Positions 17,641 through 25,268 of a stretch of DNA of 64,000 nucleotides are shown piece by piece (within the stretch, counting starts at the first letter, position 1; each line of letters opens with the position of its first letter). The stretch is taken from assembly GCA_004193285.1 (NCBI GenBank), contig SECP01000009.1, forward strand, positions 124,001-188,000. The letters are read 5' to 3'. The notes under the pieces are model-generated. The model made no database searches. It worked only from the letters and a program-made list of their open reading frames with translations, and had not been told where the DNA came from. This stretch comes from Myxococcales bacterium. Its GTDB lineage: Bacteria > Myxococcota_A > Polyangia > Polyangiales > Polyangiaceae. A program made the position numbers and the translations under genes.

Positions 17641-17939
17641 TCCTGATGCCCGCCAACACCGAGGGACGAGCGGGCGCGGAGGGTGAAAGACCGCTCACGA
17701 CCCCAGATGGCGTCACGGCGATGACGCTCGTTGTGGCAATTCGCCTTGTGCTGCTTCTTCGTAGTGTTGCCAAGATCTAGGCCAGTCGTGCCTTGTGATT
17801 GGAACGGCGGTGCCCTACGAACTACGGAAAGTTCCCCCAACACATGGGCAAATGCAGGCCATGGCCGCGAGACCACGAGGAGAAACGCTTTGGTGCCTCC
17901 GTCATGCACAAAACTACTCTTCCTCACAAAAAGGGCGGT
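17641..17939. other. island stretch without recognisable gene
   Basis: About 300 bp of less GC-rich sequence between the IS remnant and the small ORF at 17940. Open frames here are short, lack ribosome sites and show no codon preference. No tRNA or inverted repeat was seen. Confidence 0.5.
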
Positions 17940-18197
17940 ATGCTTAAAAAACCGCCGTTTGGTCGTGATCTTGCTATGGAGACTGCTAGTCTCCGCCCTG
18001 TGTCCAACGTTAGCTTTGTCGATGCCGTAGTCCTCCTGGACGATCCTCCCTGGGATCAAGAGTACGTTCGCCTGGCGGCGCGTGCGGCCAAAGAGATGAT
18101 CGAACGTGCCCGCGCGGAGCGGCCGAAGACGTCGCGACCACCGGCTTCGCCAAGGCTTGCGACCAAGGTCCCGCCGAGCGGCCCGCACGCGCGCTAA
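17940..18197 (+). CDS. small basic protein of unknown function (85 aa)
   Basis: Not recognised. Starts MLKKPPFGRDLAMETASLRP; the middle (FVDAVVLLDDPPWDQEYVRLAARAAKEMIERARAE) looks like a structured alpha-helical segment, and the C-terminus is basic and Pro-rich. AAAGGGCGG lies directly before the ATG at 17940. An in-frame start at 17904 is also possible. It ends 15 bp from the stop of the convergent phosphoesterase gene. It may be a small island cargo gene; support is only moderate. Confidence 0.4.
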   Translation: MLKKPPFGRDLAMETASLRPVSNVSFVDAVVLLDDPPWDQEYVRLAARAAKEMIERARAERPKTSRPPASPRLATKVPPSGPHAR

Positions 18198-18212
18198 GCG
18201 CAGCGATCCTTC

Positions 18213-20579
18213 TCATCCGAGAATTGCGTCGATCTCCTCACCGACGCCGCGGTGTGACTCGACGAGAGCGCTTTGACGGCACGCTGACCAAAACGCACCG
18301 TGCAGACCATGCATGAGCCGCGAGATGAGCGCGTTGTTCTTATCGGCCTTGCCTGTTTTGGCGGCCACCGCGAGCTGGCGCCCTGAGCCGGATTCAAAGT
18401 CGTAGCCCGAAAAGCTGAAGACGCCGACAGACGGAGCGTCCCTCCCCGTGCCGGTGCGTAAGGGGATGCACACGATCCAGTCGTGCTCACGCGAACCGTT
18501 CAGTCGCTCGTAGATGATGGTGCGGCCTGGGTCCCCAGGGTCGTGATGCCACGCGGCCACGCGAGAAAACCGGAAGGAGTGACCAGCGACGCCGTGCCCG
18601 CACTTGAATTGGCGCCCCCACGTTTGCGGCGGAAATACGCCGAACGCGGGTTGCAGGCGCCTCAGCTCACTGTTCCAAAGAAAACAGACCCAGCTAACGG
18701 GTTTGGCCCCGAGAATCTGGTTTACCCGTTGTGCGACGGCCTGCTCGACGTCGATTTCGGCCTCGGCTCTGGTCATGTCGGTGCGGCGTGTCTTTACGAG
18801 GTCGTCGATGAAGCTTTGGACTGATTGGTTTGCCAGCGTGCCCGCCGTCCCCAATCGGTACGCGGCCGCGTAGCGGTGTCCGACGACCGGCCCGTCCACG
18901 ACCATGCCGACCATGTCCTCGTCCGACACGGTCTGAACGCGGCGCTGCTCGCGCTCGTCTCGGCGACGGCTTCGGTCCGTGCTAGTTGAATCTTGTTCAT
19001 CAACCTCGGCGAGCGCGGTCACGGCGTGGATGTTCGGGCTTGGCTTGCCCTTGAAATGAATGCCGTAGGTCACCCTCTCGGCGTCGAAGCGCACGCGGTG
19101 ATGCCAGGCCTGCTCTCCGTTTTCCAGAATGGGGTCCCACTTTGCACTCTCGAGCGGCCTGCGTTCGATGTCGGCTTGGCTGAGAGCAAAGCCGTTCGAA
19201 ACTCCATAGCTCCAAGAGAGCCGCGTGTAGCTCCCATCGCCATAGATGACGAAGCGCACGCAACCGTCGGCAAGGTCGTTTCGATGCACCGGAACGTTCC
19301 CCAGATTCGTCTCTGCCTCCAAATCCCCGCGCACACCAGCGAAGGGCTGAGACATGTGGGCCAGGACTATGCTGGAAGCGATGTGAACGTCTTCCAGGTG
19401 GACCCATACGTGTGCGAGCCCATCTTCGCCGACGTGACAGACGCGGGTGTGTAGTGTGCACGACGAGCGTTTGCCTTCCTCGTTGCTGGGCGCCCCCAGC
19501 GTGACACGCCACGCGCGCTTTGGTTTGTAGCTGCCGTTTCCCCCGTCTCGATCGAAGCACTGGAAGCGGCCGTGAGATGGTGCGAAAAGTTTCCCGATCG
19601 TGAACTGATTTCCTACCGCGTCAGGACGCTCCGCGTGCCCAGCACCAAGCGAGCCCGTCGCGACGACGGCAAAGGCATCGCCCAAGACGTCCGTCAGGCT
19701 TTCGAGCTCGGCCTTGTGGGTGTGGCCGTGCAGCCCCAGCTGGAACCCAGCGCTACGCAGGTATCCGAGTGTCAGCGTGGCGAGGTAGTCGGGCCTTTGT
19801 GAATCACTGGTCAAGCCGTGATGCCACACGGCAATGCGCAGCATGTCCTTGGCGTGCTCGTTCGCGTGGTTTGCCGCTCTGCTGATGCTTCTCGGATCGA
19901 TGTGTGCCCCGGTCCAGAACTGGTCATTCCCCCAACAGCTGTTGAAGCCATAGAACGCGATGCCCTCTTCCGGAAAGATATGTGCGGACCAATCGTTTTC
20001 GTCCTCGAGCAGCTTGAATCTACGCTGCTCGTCGCCGGGAGGAGAGTCATCGTAGAATTCATTCAAAAAGCGCTGCGCCTCGCTCAGCCGTTCCGGGTAC
20101 TTCTCCGACTTGCGCCGTAACTCGAGATGCCCGAGCGCGGAAACGTGGAGCCGAAAGTCGCTGCCCAGGGGGTTGCGTTTGTACTTGGTCAGCATCTCCT
20201 TCAACTCACCGTCTCCGAACGCGGAGAATGGCTGGAGCGTCCAGCCGTCGCTTGCCCACGACACGTCATGATTGCCCGGTACGAAGATGATTCGCGCCTT
20301 CTGCTGGTTCTTGGTGAGAGGAAGCAGTGTTGCCCGGGTAAACTCCTGAAGCGCTTCGTATTCCTTGCGTTCCGCCTGTTGCGTGAGGTCCCCGCTCACG
20401 ACGATGAAGTCGAAGGTGCGGGTGCGCTCCTTTCGCAGGGCAGCATCGACCGCGATCCATATCTGTCCCAGCGAGGTGTTGGGCGCCGTCACGTGCAGGT
20501 CCGAAATGTGGAGCAGACTGACTACCCGGCGAGGTAGTTCAAGCAAGCGAGCGTCGCAGCTAGGCCGCGGAGGTGTCAT
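18213..20579 (-). CDS. calcineurin-like phosphoesterase with C-terminal GAF-like domain
   Basis: The only intact large gene of the tRNA-Phe island, 788 residues. Residues 20-340 are a calcineurin-type dinuclear-metal phosphoesterase with every motif present: ISDLH (Asp27, His29), SGDL (Asp64), PGNHD (102-105), WHHG (253-255 region) and GLHGHTH (283-288). Residues about 350-530 are a beta-rich region of unknown type, followed by a charged Arg/Asp/Glu linker (530-548) and a GAF-like domain at about 605-765 (CGHGVAGHSF, WIVCIPLRTG, VGVFSFSG). No signal peptide or membrane segment, so cytoplasmic. AGGAG lies about 6 nt before the ATG. The architecture suggests a ligand-gated hydrolase; a defence role is inference from the island setting. 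Confidence 0.88.
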   Translation of the reverse strand: MTPPRPSCDARLLELPRRVVSLLHISDLHVTAPNTSLGQIWIAVDAALRKERTRTFDFIVVSGDLTQQAERKEYEALQEFTRATLLPLTKNQQKARIIFVPGNHDVSWASDGWTLQPFSAFGDGELKEMLTKYKRNPLGSDFRLHVSALGHLELRRKSEKYPERLSEAQRFLNEFYDDSPPGDEQRRFKLLEDENDWSAHIFPEEGIAFYGFNSCWGNDQFWTGAHIDPRSISRAANHANEHAKDMLRIAVWHHGLTSDSQRPDYLATLTLGYLRSAGFQLGLHGHTHKAELESLTDVLGDAFAVVATGSLGAGHAERPDAVGNQFTIGKLFAPSHGRFQCFDRDGGNGSYKPKRAWRVTLGAPSNEEGKRSSCTLHTRVCHVGEDGLAHVWVHLEDVHIASSIVLAHMSQPFAGVRGDLEAETNLGNVPVHRNDLADGCVRFVIYGDGSYTRLSWSYGVSNGFALSQADIERRPLESAKWDPILENGEQAWHHRVRFDAERVTYGIHFKGKPSPNIHAVTALAEVDEQDSTSTDRSRRRDEREQRRVQTVSDEDMVGMVVDGPVVGHRYAAAYRLGTAGTLANQSVQSFIDDLVKTRRTDMTRAEAEIDVEQAVAQRVNQILGAKPVSWVCFLWNSELRRLQPAFGVFPPQTWGRQFKCGHGVAGHSFRFSRVAAWHHDPGDPGRTIIYERLNGSREHDWIVCIPLRTGTGRDAPSVGVFSFSGYDFESGSGRQLAVAAKTGKADKNNALISRLMHGLHGAFWSACRQSALVESHRGVGEEIDAILG

Positions 20580-20801
20580 TGGGCTCCTTGACTACCAAAT
20601 GCGGAGCACGGATATCTACTGGTCGGGTGTTTCGGACATCGCCTTCATCGTCGGAGTAGGAGTTTGTTGAACGCTCCTACCCTGCGTGTCGTGACGAAGT
20701 CGGAAGCGTGACCGCGACTTTCGCGGATTCTCTCGTCCGCAAATCGAGGCACCCACTTTAGTCATTTGTTCCGCTGCTGATCTGACGCTCGCGAACGCGT
20801 C

Positions 20802-21571
20802 GTGGTCAGCCGTGTGGGAAATTTGGCTTACAACTGGCGTTCAACGCTCAATAGCGCAGGCTATTCTCCGCCGACATCACCCGGCCTTGGCGAAAGCGCC
20901 GCGGTTGGCAATATGCAGGCGCAGGTCGCCGGAGTATCGGGCAGTGGTAGAGGGCCTGCGAATGGGCGAATGCTCAAGGTGGCGAAGCGGCGGGGCGAGT
21001 TTCCGAGCGACATCGGCGCCGTGATGCCCGACGGCTTCGAGTCAGGCTACCAGCCGAAGAAGCGCTTCTTGACCGGTCCCGACGCCCAGGCGTTGCTCGG
21101 CCAGCTCACCCCCGACCGTGCGGCCCGCGTTGCCTTCATCCTCGCGACCGGCGCCCGTTGGGCGAGACCGACCGGGCTCAACGCACCGACGTCCAGATCG
21201 CGGCCGAGCGCGTCCTGCTGCGCGGCACCAAGACGGAGCTCGCCGCCCGTACCGTGCCGATCGTCGGTGCCGGCCACGACCTGCTAGCGCACCCCCTGAG
21301 GCACGCCGAGGGCGCCGACGGGGCGCTGTTCCGGCCGTGGGGCAACTCTCGTCGCGACCTCACCCAAGCGTGCGAGCGCGCCGGCATCCCCGCGGTGAGC
21401 CCCAACGACCTCCGACGGACCTTCGGGACCTGGCTCCGCCTGCACGGCGTGGCGCCGCACTTCATCGGTGTAGCAATGGGCCACGCCGATTCGCTGATGG
21501 TCGAGCGGGTGTATGGCCGAATGCCCGAAGAAAACCTTCGTGCGGTGCTGGTCGACCACGTCGAGCCATAG
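20802..21571 (+). pseudogene. int: tyrosine recombinase (integrase) with a frameshift
   Basis: The catalytic domain is readable in two frames. Frame one gives PDAQALLGQLTPDRAARV and FILATGARW, with the first catalytic Arg; the second frame, from about 21158, continues GETDRAQRTDVQIAAER, GTKTELAARTVPI, NDLRRTFGTWLRLHGV, MGHADSLMVERVYGRM with His, Arg, His and the catalytic Tyr. One missing base in a G run near 21158 (three G where four would restore TGG GGC GAG) breaks the gene, by mutation or sequencing error. The N-terminal DNA-binding half is not recognisable. It ends 87 bp from the tRNA-Phe 3' end, the expected place for the integrase of this island. Confidence 0.85.
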
Positions 21572-21584
21572 CGCATACGTAGCA
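21569..21584. repeat. right copy of inner 16 bp direct repeat
   Basis: TAGCGCATACGTAGCA begins with the stop codon of the integrase and matches 16397-16412 exactly. See the left copy. Confidence 0.55.
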
Positions 21585-21622
21585 ACGACCGTCGCGAAGG
21601 GGCGACGAGAGCGACGTGTGAG

Positions 21623-21652
21623 AACCTCGAAGTCGCAGGAATCTTCGAGGTT
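21623..21652. repeat. perfect 10 bp inverted repeat beside the tRNA-Phe 3' end
   Basis: AACCTCGAAG and CTTCGAGGTT pair perfectly around a 10-nt loop, 5 bp from the end of tRNA-Phe. No T run follows on the minus strand. It could be a processing or termination hairpin of the tRNA transcript, or a recombinase-binding site. Confidence 0.5.
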
Positions 21653-21654
21653 TA

Positions 21655-21692
21655 TAGTGTCCCGGGACGGAATTGAACCGCCGACACGAGGA
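21655..21692. repeat. right attachment-site repeat (attR) within tRNA-Phe
   Basis: 38 bp identical to 16289-16326, covering the 3' half of the intact tRNA gene from 3 bp beyond its end to the anticodon stem. Confidence 0.88.
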
Positions 21693-21730
21693 TTTTCAAT
21701 CCTCTGCTCTACCGACTGAGCTACCGAGAC
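21658..21730 (-). tRNA. tRNA-Phe (GAA)
   Basis: 73 nt that fold as a complete cloverleaf: acceptor GTCTCGG with CCGGGAC, one G-T pair, and A as discriminator. D stem GCTC/GAGC, anticodon stem GAGGA/TCCTC with loop TTGAAAA giving anticodon GAA, T stem GGCGG/CCGTC with TTCAATT loop. CCA is not encoded. It serves as the integration site of the adjoining island; the intact copy is kept at the right end. Confidence 0.95.
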
Positions 21731-21842
21731 GAGGCCTGAGGTGCCTACCCTGACGAGCTTTCGACCACCAGGGAGGGCGGTTCTTAGCGCAAGCAGGGTG
21801 GGGCGCGCAATTGAGAAACGTCAGGGTGTAGGATGATTTGAC

Positions 21843-22925
21843 GTGGCCAGCCTGTCCCCTTCGAGCCAGCAAAACCCTTACGCGTCCGAGGCCTACCTCC
21901 ACCAGCTGCTGCAAAAAGCGAAGGCGGCGGGCGCCCGGGACGTTCACCTGAAGGTGGGCCAGCCGCCCGGTGCGCGGGTTCGCGGCTCGCTCGTGTTCTT
22001 TCGGGTCGACAAGATCAGGCCGGAGGACACGGAGGCGCTCGCACGGCACTTGATCCGTGACCCGCAGATCTTGGGCAACCTGCCCGCGCTGCGCGAGTAC
22101 GACACCTCGTACGAGGTGTTCGGGGTGGGCCGCTTCCGCGTGAACATTTACCGGCAGCGCTCGTCGCTCGCGATCGTGATGCGGATCATCCCGCACGATG
22201 TGCCGAGCCTGGAGCGGCTCGGGGTGCCGGAAGTGTGTCGACTACTGGCGGAAAAGGACCGGGGGTTGGTGCTCTGCGTGGGCGCGGCCGGCAATGGCAA
22301 GTCCAGCACGCTGGCGGCCATGGTGGACCACATGAATCACCACACCGCGCGGCACATCGTCACCATCGAAGACCCTATCGAGTACATCTACGTGGACGAC
22401 AAGTGCTCCATCAGCCAGCGGGAGATTGGCTACGACACGCACAGCTTCGCGAGCGCGCTCCGCGCCGCGCTACGCCAGGACCCGGACGTGATTCAGGTCG
22501 GCGAGATCCGCGACGCGGAGACGATGGAGATCGCTCTGAAGGCTGCGGAGACGGGCCATCTGGTGCTGTCCACCCTGCACACGCCGGACGTGGCACGCAC
22601 GATGAACCGCATCATCGCCCTGAGCGATCGCGAAGACGCGGACGATTTACGCGATCGCTTGGGCGACGCGCTGCAAGGCATCGTCGCTCAGCGGCTGCTG
22701 CCGCGAGCGGACGGCCAAGGCATGGCGCTTGCGGCGGAGGTGCTCATCATGACCGGCTCCGTGCGCGAGACGATCAAGCGCCCCTTGGGCAACCCGCCGC
22801 TCAAAGAGCTGATGGAGTCCGGCGGGTCGATGTACGGGATGCAGACCTTCGAGATGCACATCAAGGAGCTGATCCGCGCTGGCATCGTGGAGCGAGACGT
22901 AGGGCGCGCCGCGATGGGCTTCTGA
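21843..22925 (+). CDS. PilT/PilU-type twitching motility ATPase
   Basis: Secretion-type hexameric ATPase that powers type IV pilus retraction. 360 residues from a GTG at 21843 with AGGATGA about 9 nt upstream. An N-terminal PAS-like region is followed by Walker A GAAGNGKSS at 147-155, where the family usually has GPTGSGKS. Next come the Asp box IVTIEDPIEYIY, Walker B IQVGEIRDAETM and the His box TGHLVLSTLHT. The C-terminal segment (MQTFEMHIKELIRAGIV) has no clear AIRNLIRE motif, so it is more like PilU or a PilT paralogue than the main PilT. No other pilus genes are nearby. Confidence 0.92.
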   Translation: MASLSPSSQQNPYASEAYLHQLLQKAKAAGARDVHLKVGQPPGARVRGSLVFFRVDKIRPEDTEALARHLIRDPQILGNLPALREYDTSYEVFGVGRFRVNIYRQRSSLAIVMRIIPHDVPSLERLGVPEVCRLLAEKDRGLVLCVGAAGNGKSSTLAAMVDHMNHHTARHIVTIEDPIEYIYVDDKCSISQREIGYDTHSFASALRAALRQDPDVIQVGEIRDAETMEIALKAAETGHLVLSTLHTPDVARTMNRIIALSDREDADDLRDRLGDALQGIVAQRLLPRADGQGMALAAEVLIMTGSVRETIKRPLGNPPLKELMESGGSMYGMQTFEMHIKELIRAGIVERDVGRAAMGF

Positions 22926-22930
22926 TTGGC

Positions 22931-24283
22931 TCAGTCGTAGTGGCGTGGAGGCCAACTGCCGTCACTGAAGCATTCACTGTAGACGCTGGTCGAGCCGTCG
23001 AACTTGACGCCGAACCATTGGCTCGCGCAGCCGCTGCCCGCGCAGCCGTAGTTCGTGATGATGCTGTTGCCAAAGTCCAGCCCCGCGCCTGGCGGGAGCC
23101 CGGCGACGCAAGCCTTGAAGTCCGAGACGTCCGCGATGAGCAGGCCGTCACGGACCGACGTGTGGACCTGTGCGGTGCAGGGCGGTATTACTACCGTGAA
23201 ATCCTCGTGGTACAGGTTGACGTCGGTTAGCGTCCAGGAGAGGGGCAGCGGCATCTCCGGGCCCGGCTCGATCACGACCTCACCCGATGCGGGATCGTAC
23301 GTGTGGTGCGTACCGAACACGCGGCACGAGAGGTCGAACGCCGAATAGGACCAGTCGCCGCAGGCGCGGCACTCGGGGTCACCGGCTTCGCGGTACTCAT
23401 TGCTCTCGCACGCGGGACCCTTCGTTTCGCCAATGAAGGGTGGGAAGGGCTTCTCTGGGACCAAGGTCTTGAAGGGCCCCAGGTCGGCATCGTTGCTGGT
23501 GGTGATCAGGGGGGTGTCGGTCGTCAGCGGAACGTCGATGGCCGCGCCGCTCAGCAGCTCGCCGGCGCAGCCGAAGTCGAGGTCGAAGCCGTACGTGATC
23601 GCGGTCACCCCGCCGCACGCAACGAGCGCGGAGAGGTCCGCGCGCAGCTTGTCGCCTCTCACGCTGTAGACGACTTCGCCTGCACAAGCGATGGGCTCGA
23701 ATTCCGCGTCGACCACGCTCACGTTTTGCAAGGACCAGCTCACTGGCAGCGGCAAGCCCTCCCCGACCTCCACCGACAGCTCTTTCGTCACCGGGTCGTA
23801 GGTGTTGTTGCTGCCTATTTCCCGACCGGTGCCGGCCGCCGACTCGTAGATCCAGTTCGTGCAGGCTCGGCAGCGGTTTTCGTACGGGCGCCGGTACTCG
23901 TCGGCGCCGCAGGTAACGGTGATGCCGCCCTCACCGCCCTCGCCGCCCTCACCTGCAGTGCCACCTTCCCCGCCGCTGGTGCCGCCGGTGGCGCTCCCGG
24001 CTGCGCCGCTTGAGCCCGCCCCGCCGCCACCCATCGAGCTGCTCGCGCCCGCCTCGGAGCTGGCGCCACCGACCGGAATGACGGTGCCGCCCGTGCCGGC
24101 CTCATTGCCGCCACCTCCGGTGCCGGGGCCGCCGCCGCCTGTCCCTGCTCCGGCTTCGCTTCCACCCGCGCCGTCTCCGGCCTCCCCTCCAGGTGAAGAG
24201 CCGTCGTCATCCGAGCACCCCATCCACGTCATCGACGAGAGAACGCCGACGCCCAGCAATCGAACCCACCCTTTGCTTTCCAT
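22931..24283 (-). CDS. lipoprotein with two tandem copies of an unknown domain
   Basis: 450 residues: a signal peptide with lipobox MTWMGC (Cys23), about 110 residues of Gly/Ala/Glu-rich linker, then two related domains of about 130-150 residues. Each starts with EYR, then C-R-A-C, W-x-Y, TYDP, a V-E-x-G/P segment, LPLP(V/L)SW, a central Cys, (G/A)D(V/L)S and a late G-C-A-G. The Cys pattern suggests disulfides in the periplasm or on the surface. Not recognised. The stop lies 5 bp from that of the pilT-like gene on the other strand. Confidence 0.88.
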   Translation of the reverse strand: MESKGWVRLLGVGVLSSMTWMGCSDDDGSSPGGEAGDGAGGSEAGAGTGGGGPGTGGGGNEAGTGGTVIPVGGASSEAGASSSMGGGGAGSSGAAGSATGGTSGGEGGTAGEGGEGGEGGITVTCGADEYRRPYENRCRACTNWIYESAAGTGREIGSNNTYDPVTKELSVEVGEGLPLPVSWSLQNVSVVDAEFEPIACAGEVVYSVRGDKLRADLSALVACGGVTAITYGFDLDFGCAGELLSGAAIDVPLTTDTPLITTSNDADLGPFKTLVPEKPFPPFIGETKGPACESNEYREAGDPECRACGDWSYSAFDLSCRVFGTHHTYDPASGEVVIEPGPEMPLPLSWTLTDVNLYHEDFTVVIPPCTAQVHTSVRDGLLIADVSDFKACVAGLPPGAGLDFGNSIITNYGCAGSGCASQWFGVKFDGSTSVYSECFSDGSWPPRHYD

Positions 24284-24778
24284 GCGGAAAGGCTAACTCC
24301 GCTCTTCCGCGCGAAGCAAGAGTTGCCACGCTCCTCCGGTTTCAATCGGGATCATCGGCCTCGGATACTGATCCAACAGCCGTGACTCGGCCGTCGACGA
24401 GCAAGCAAGATGTCGATCGCGTTGGCTGCACGGCGCCAGGTCATGGACACCAACCCATCGCCGCGGCGCGCTGGAATGTGCGTGAGACTATCGACGCGGT
24501 GCTGAAGACGCGGGACGTACCCCGAGCATGCGCTGCGGTGAGGGCCGCGCAGGATCAACTTGCTCGACCTTCTTCCGGCAACGACGAGCGCGGCTCACGC
24601 CGTAAAGGTAGTGGTTGCTATGCGTCGCAGGGTGCCTCACTGCCCGCTAGTTCGGCTTAGGCGCAAACGGCCGTTCGAGCCCTGTGGACCCAGGTGCACT
24701 GCGTAGGCGCTCCGCACGCACATCCGCACCACGTTTGAGAGCGGGAGCGAAGCTGAGTTCGAGCTATGCTTGGAGGCG
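24284..24778. other. intergenic region, no gene seen
   Basis: About 490 bp between divergent genes. The open frames on either strand have no convincing ribosome site or codon preference. A TTCGAGC string at about 24673 was checked as a tRNA T loop, but no stem fits. It presumably holds the promoters of both flanking genes. Confidence 0.5.
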
Positions 24779-25261
24779 ATGCGTAGCCGATTCTTAGCCG
24801 CCAGCTTGCTGCTCGTCAGCGCGTCGGCCTTCGCTCAGGTGCCGACCACGCCTGCCCCTCCCGTCCCGGGTGCCTCTGGCGTGCCCACCTACTGGGTGAT
24901 GATGGTAACTGGCGAGAAGGATGGAGCGCCGTGGATGAAGACCACGACGCCGGAGACGCTCGGCGGGACGGTGAAGGGAACGGGGCCCTGGAGCTGCACC
25001 TACCCGCCAACGGTGCGCGGCGCGGACCCGGACTTCGGCTTCGAAGAGAATGAGATCGCCTGCGGCTTGGGAGGCGAAGCCGAGGTGTTCATGAGCTTGA
25101 AGTGCTCGTATCGCACGCGAGCACGGCCGGGAAAGGCGCCCGGCAAATCGTGGAAGCGCAGCGACCTGCAGACGCTCAACCTGCGGCGCAAGGGGGACGT
25201 CAAAAGCACCATCACGGTGAGCTTGCGCTGCGACGTCGACGCCGCCTATGCCCCCGACTGA
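24779..25261 (+). CDS. small exported protein of unknown function
   Basis: 160 residues from ATG 24779: a clear signal peptide (FLAASLLLVSASAFAQ, cut after Ala-Phe-Ala) and a mature part with three or four Cys (SCTYPPTVRG, IACGLGGEAEVFMSLKC, SLRCDVD) suggesting two disulfides in a small beta-rich domain. A TTG nine bases upstream is in frame but less likely. GGAGG sits only 2 nt before the ATG, which is tight. Not recognised. Convergent with the next gene, 7 bp away. Confidence 0.75.
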   Translation: MRSRFLAASLLLVSASAFAQVPTTPAPPVPGASGVPTYWVMMVTGEKDGAPWMKTTTPETLGGTVKGTGPWSCTYPPTVRGADPDFGFEENEIACGLGGEAEVFMSLKCSYRTRARPGKAPGKSWKRSDLQTLNLRRKGDVKSTITVSLRCDVDAAYAPD

Positions 25262-25268
25262 GCGCGTC

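Larger units (their letters stand above)
16289..21658. mobile_element. 5.4 kb genomic island integrated in the 3' end of tRNA-Phe
   Basis: The region lies between a 38 bp exact direct repeat: one copy at 16289-16326, the other at 21655-21692 forming the 3' half of an intact tRNA-Phe gene. A decayed tyrosine recombinase gene sits next to the tRNA end, the usual arrangement for tRNA-targeting integrative elements. Cargo from left to right: a decayed toxin-antitoxin pair, an IS21-family remnant, a small ORF and a large phosphoesterase-GAF gene. The cargo appears less GC-rich by eye than its flanks. No replication, conjugation or phage structural genes are present, so the island is probably a stripped, immobile remnant that keeps one intact cargo gene. 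Confidence 0.8.

Noticed and set aside
24193..24660. 155-residue open frame
   Set aside because: It overlaps the lipoprotein start on the other strand, has no ribosome site and is of low complexity.
24640..24720. Possible tRNA around a TTCGAGC string
   Set aside because: The flanking bases do not pair as a T stem and no acceptor stem can be drawn.
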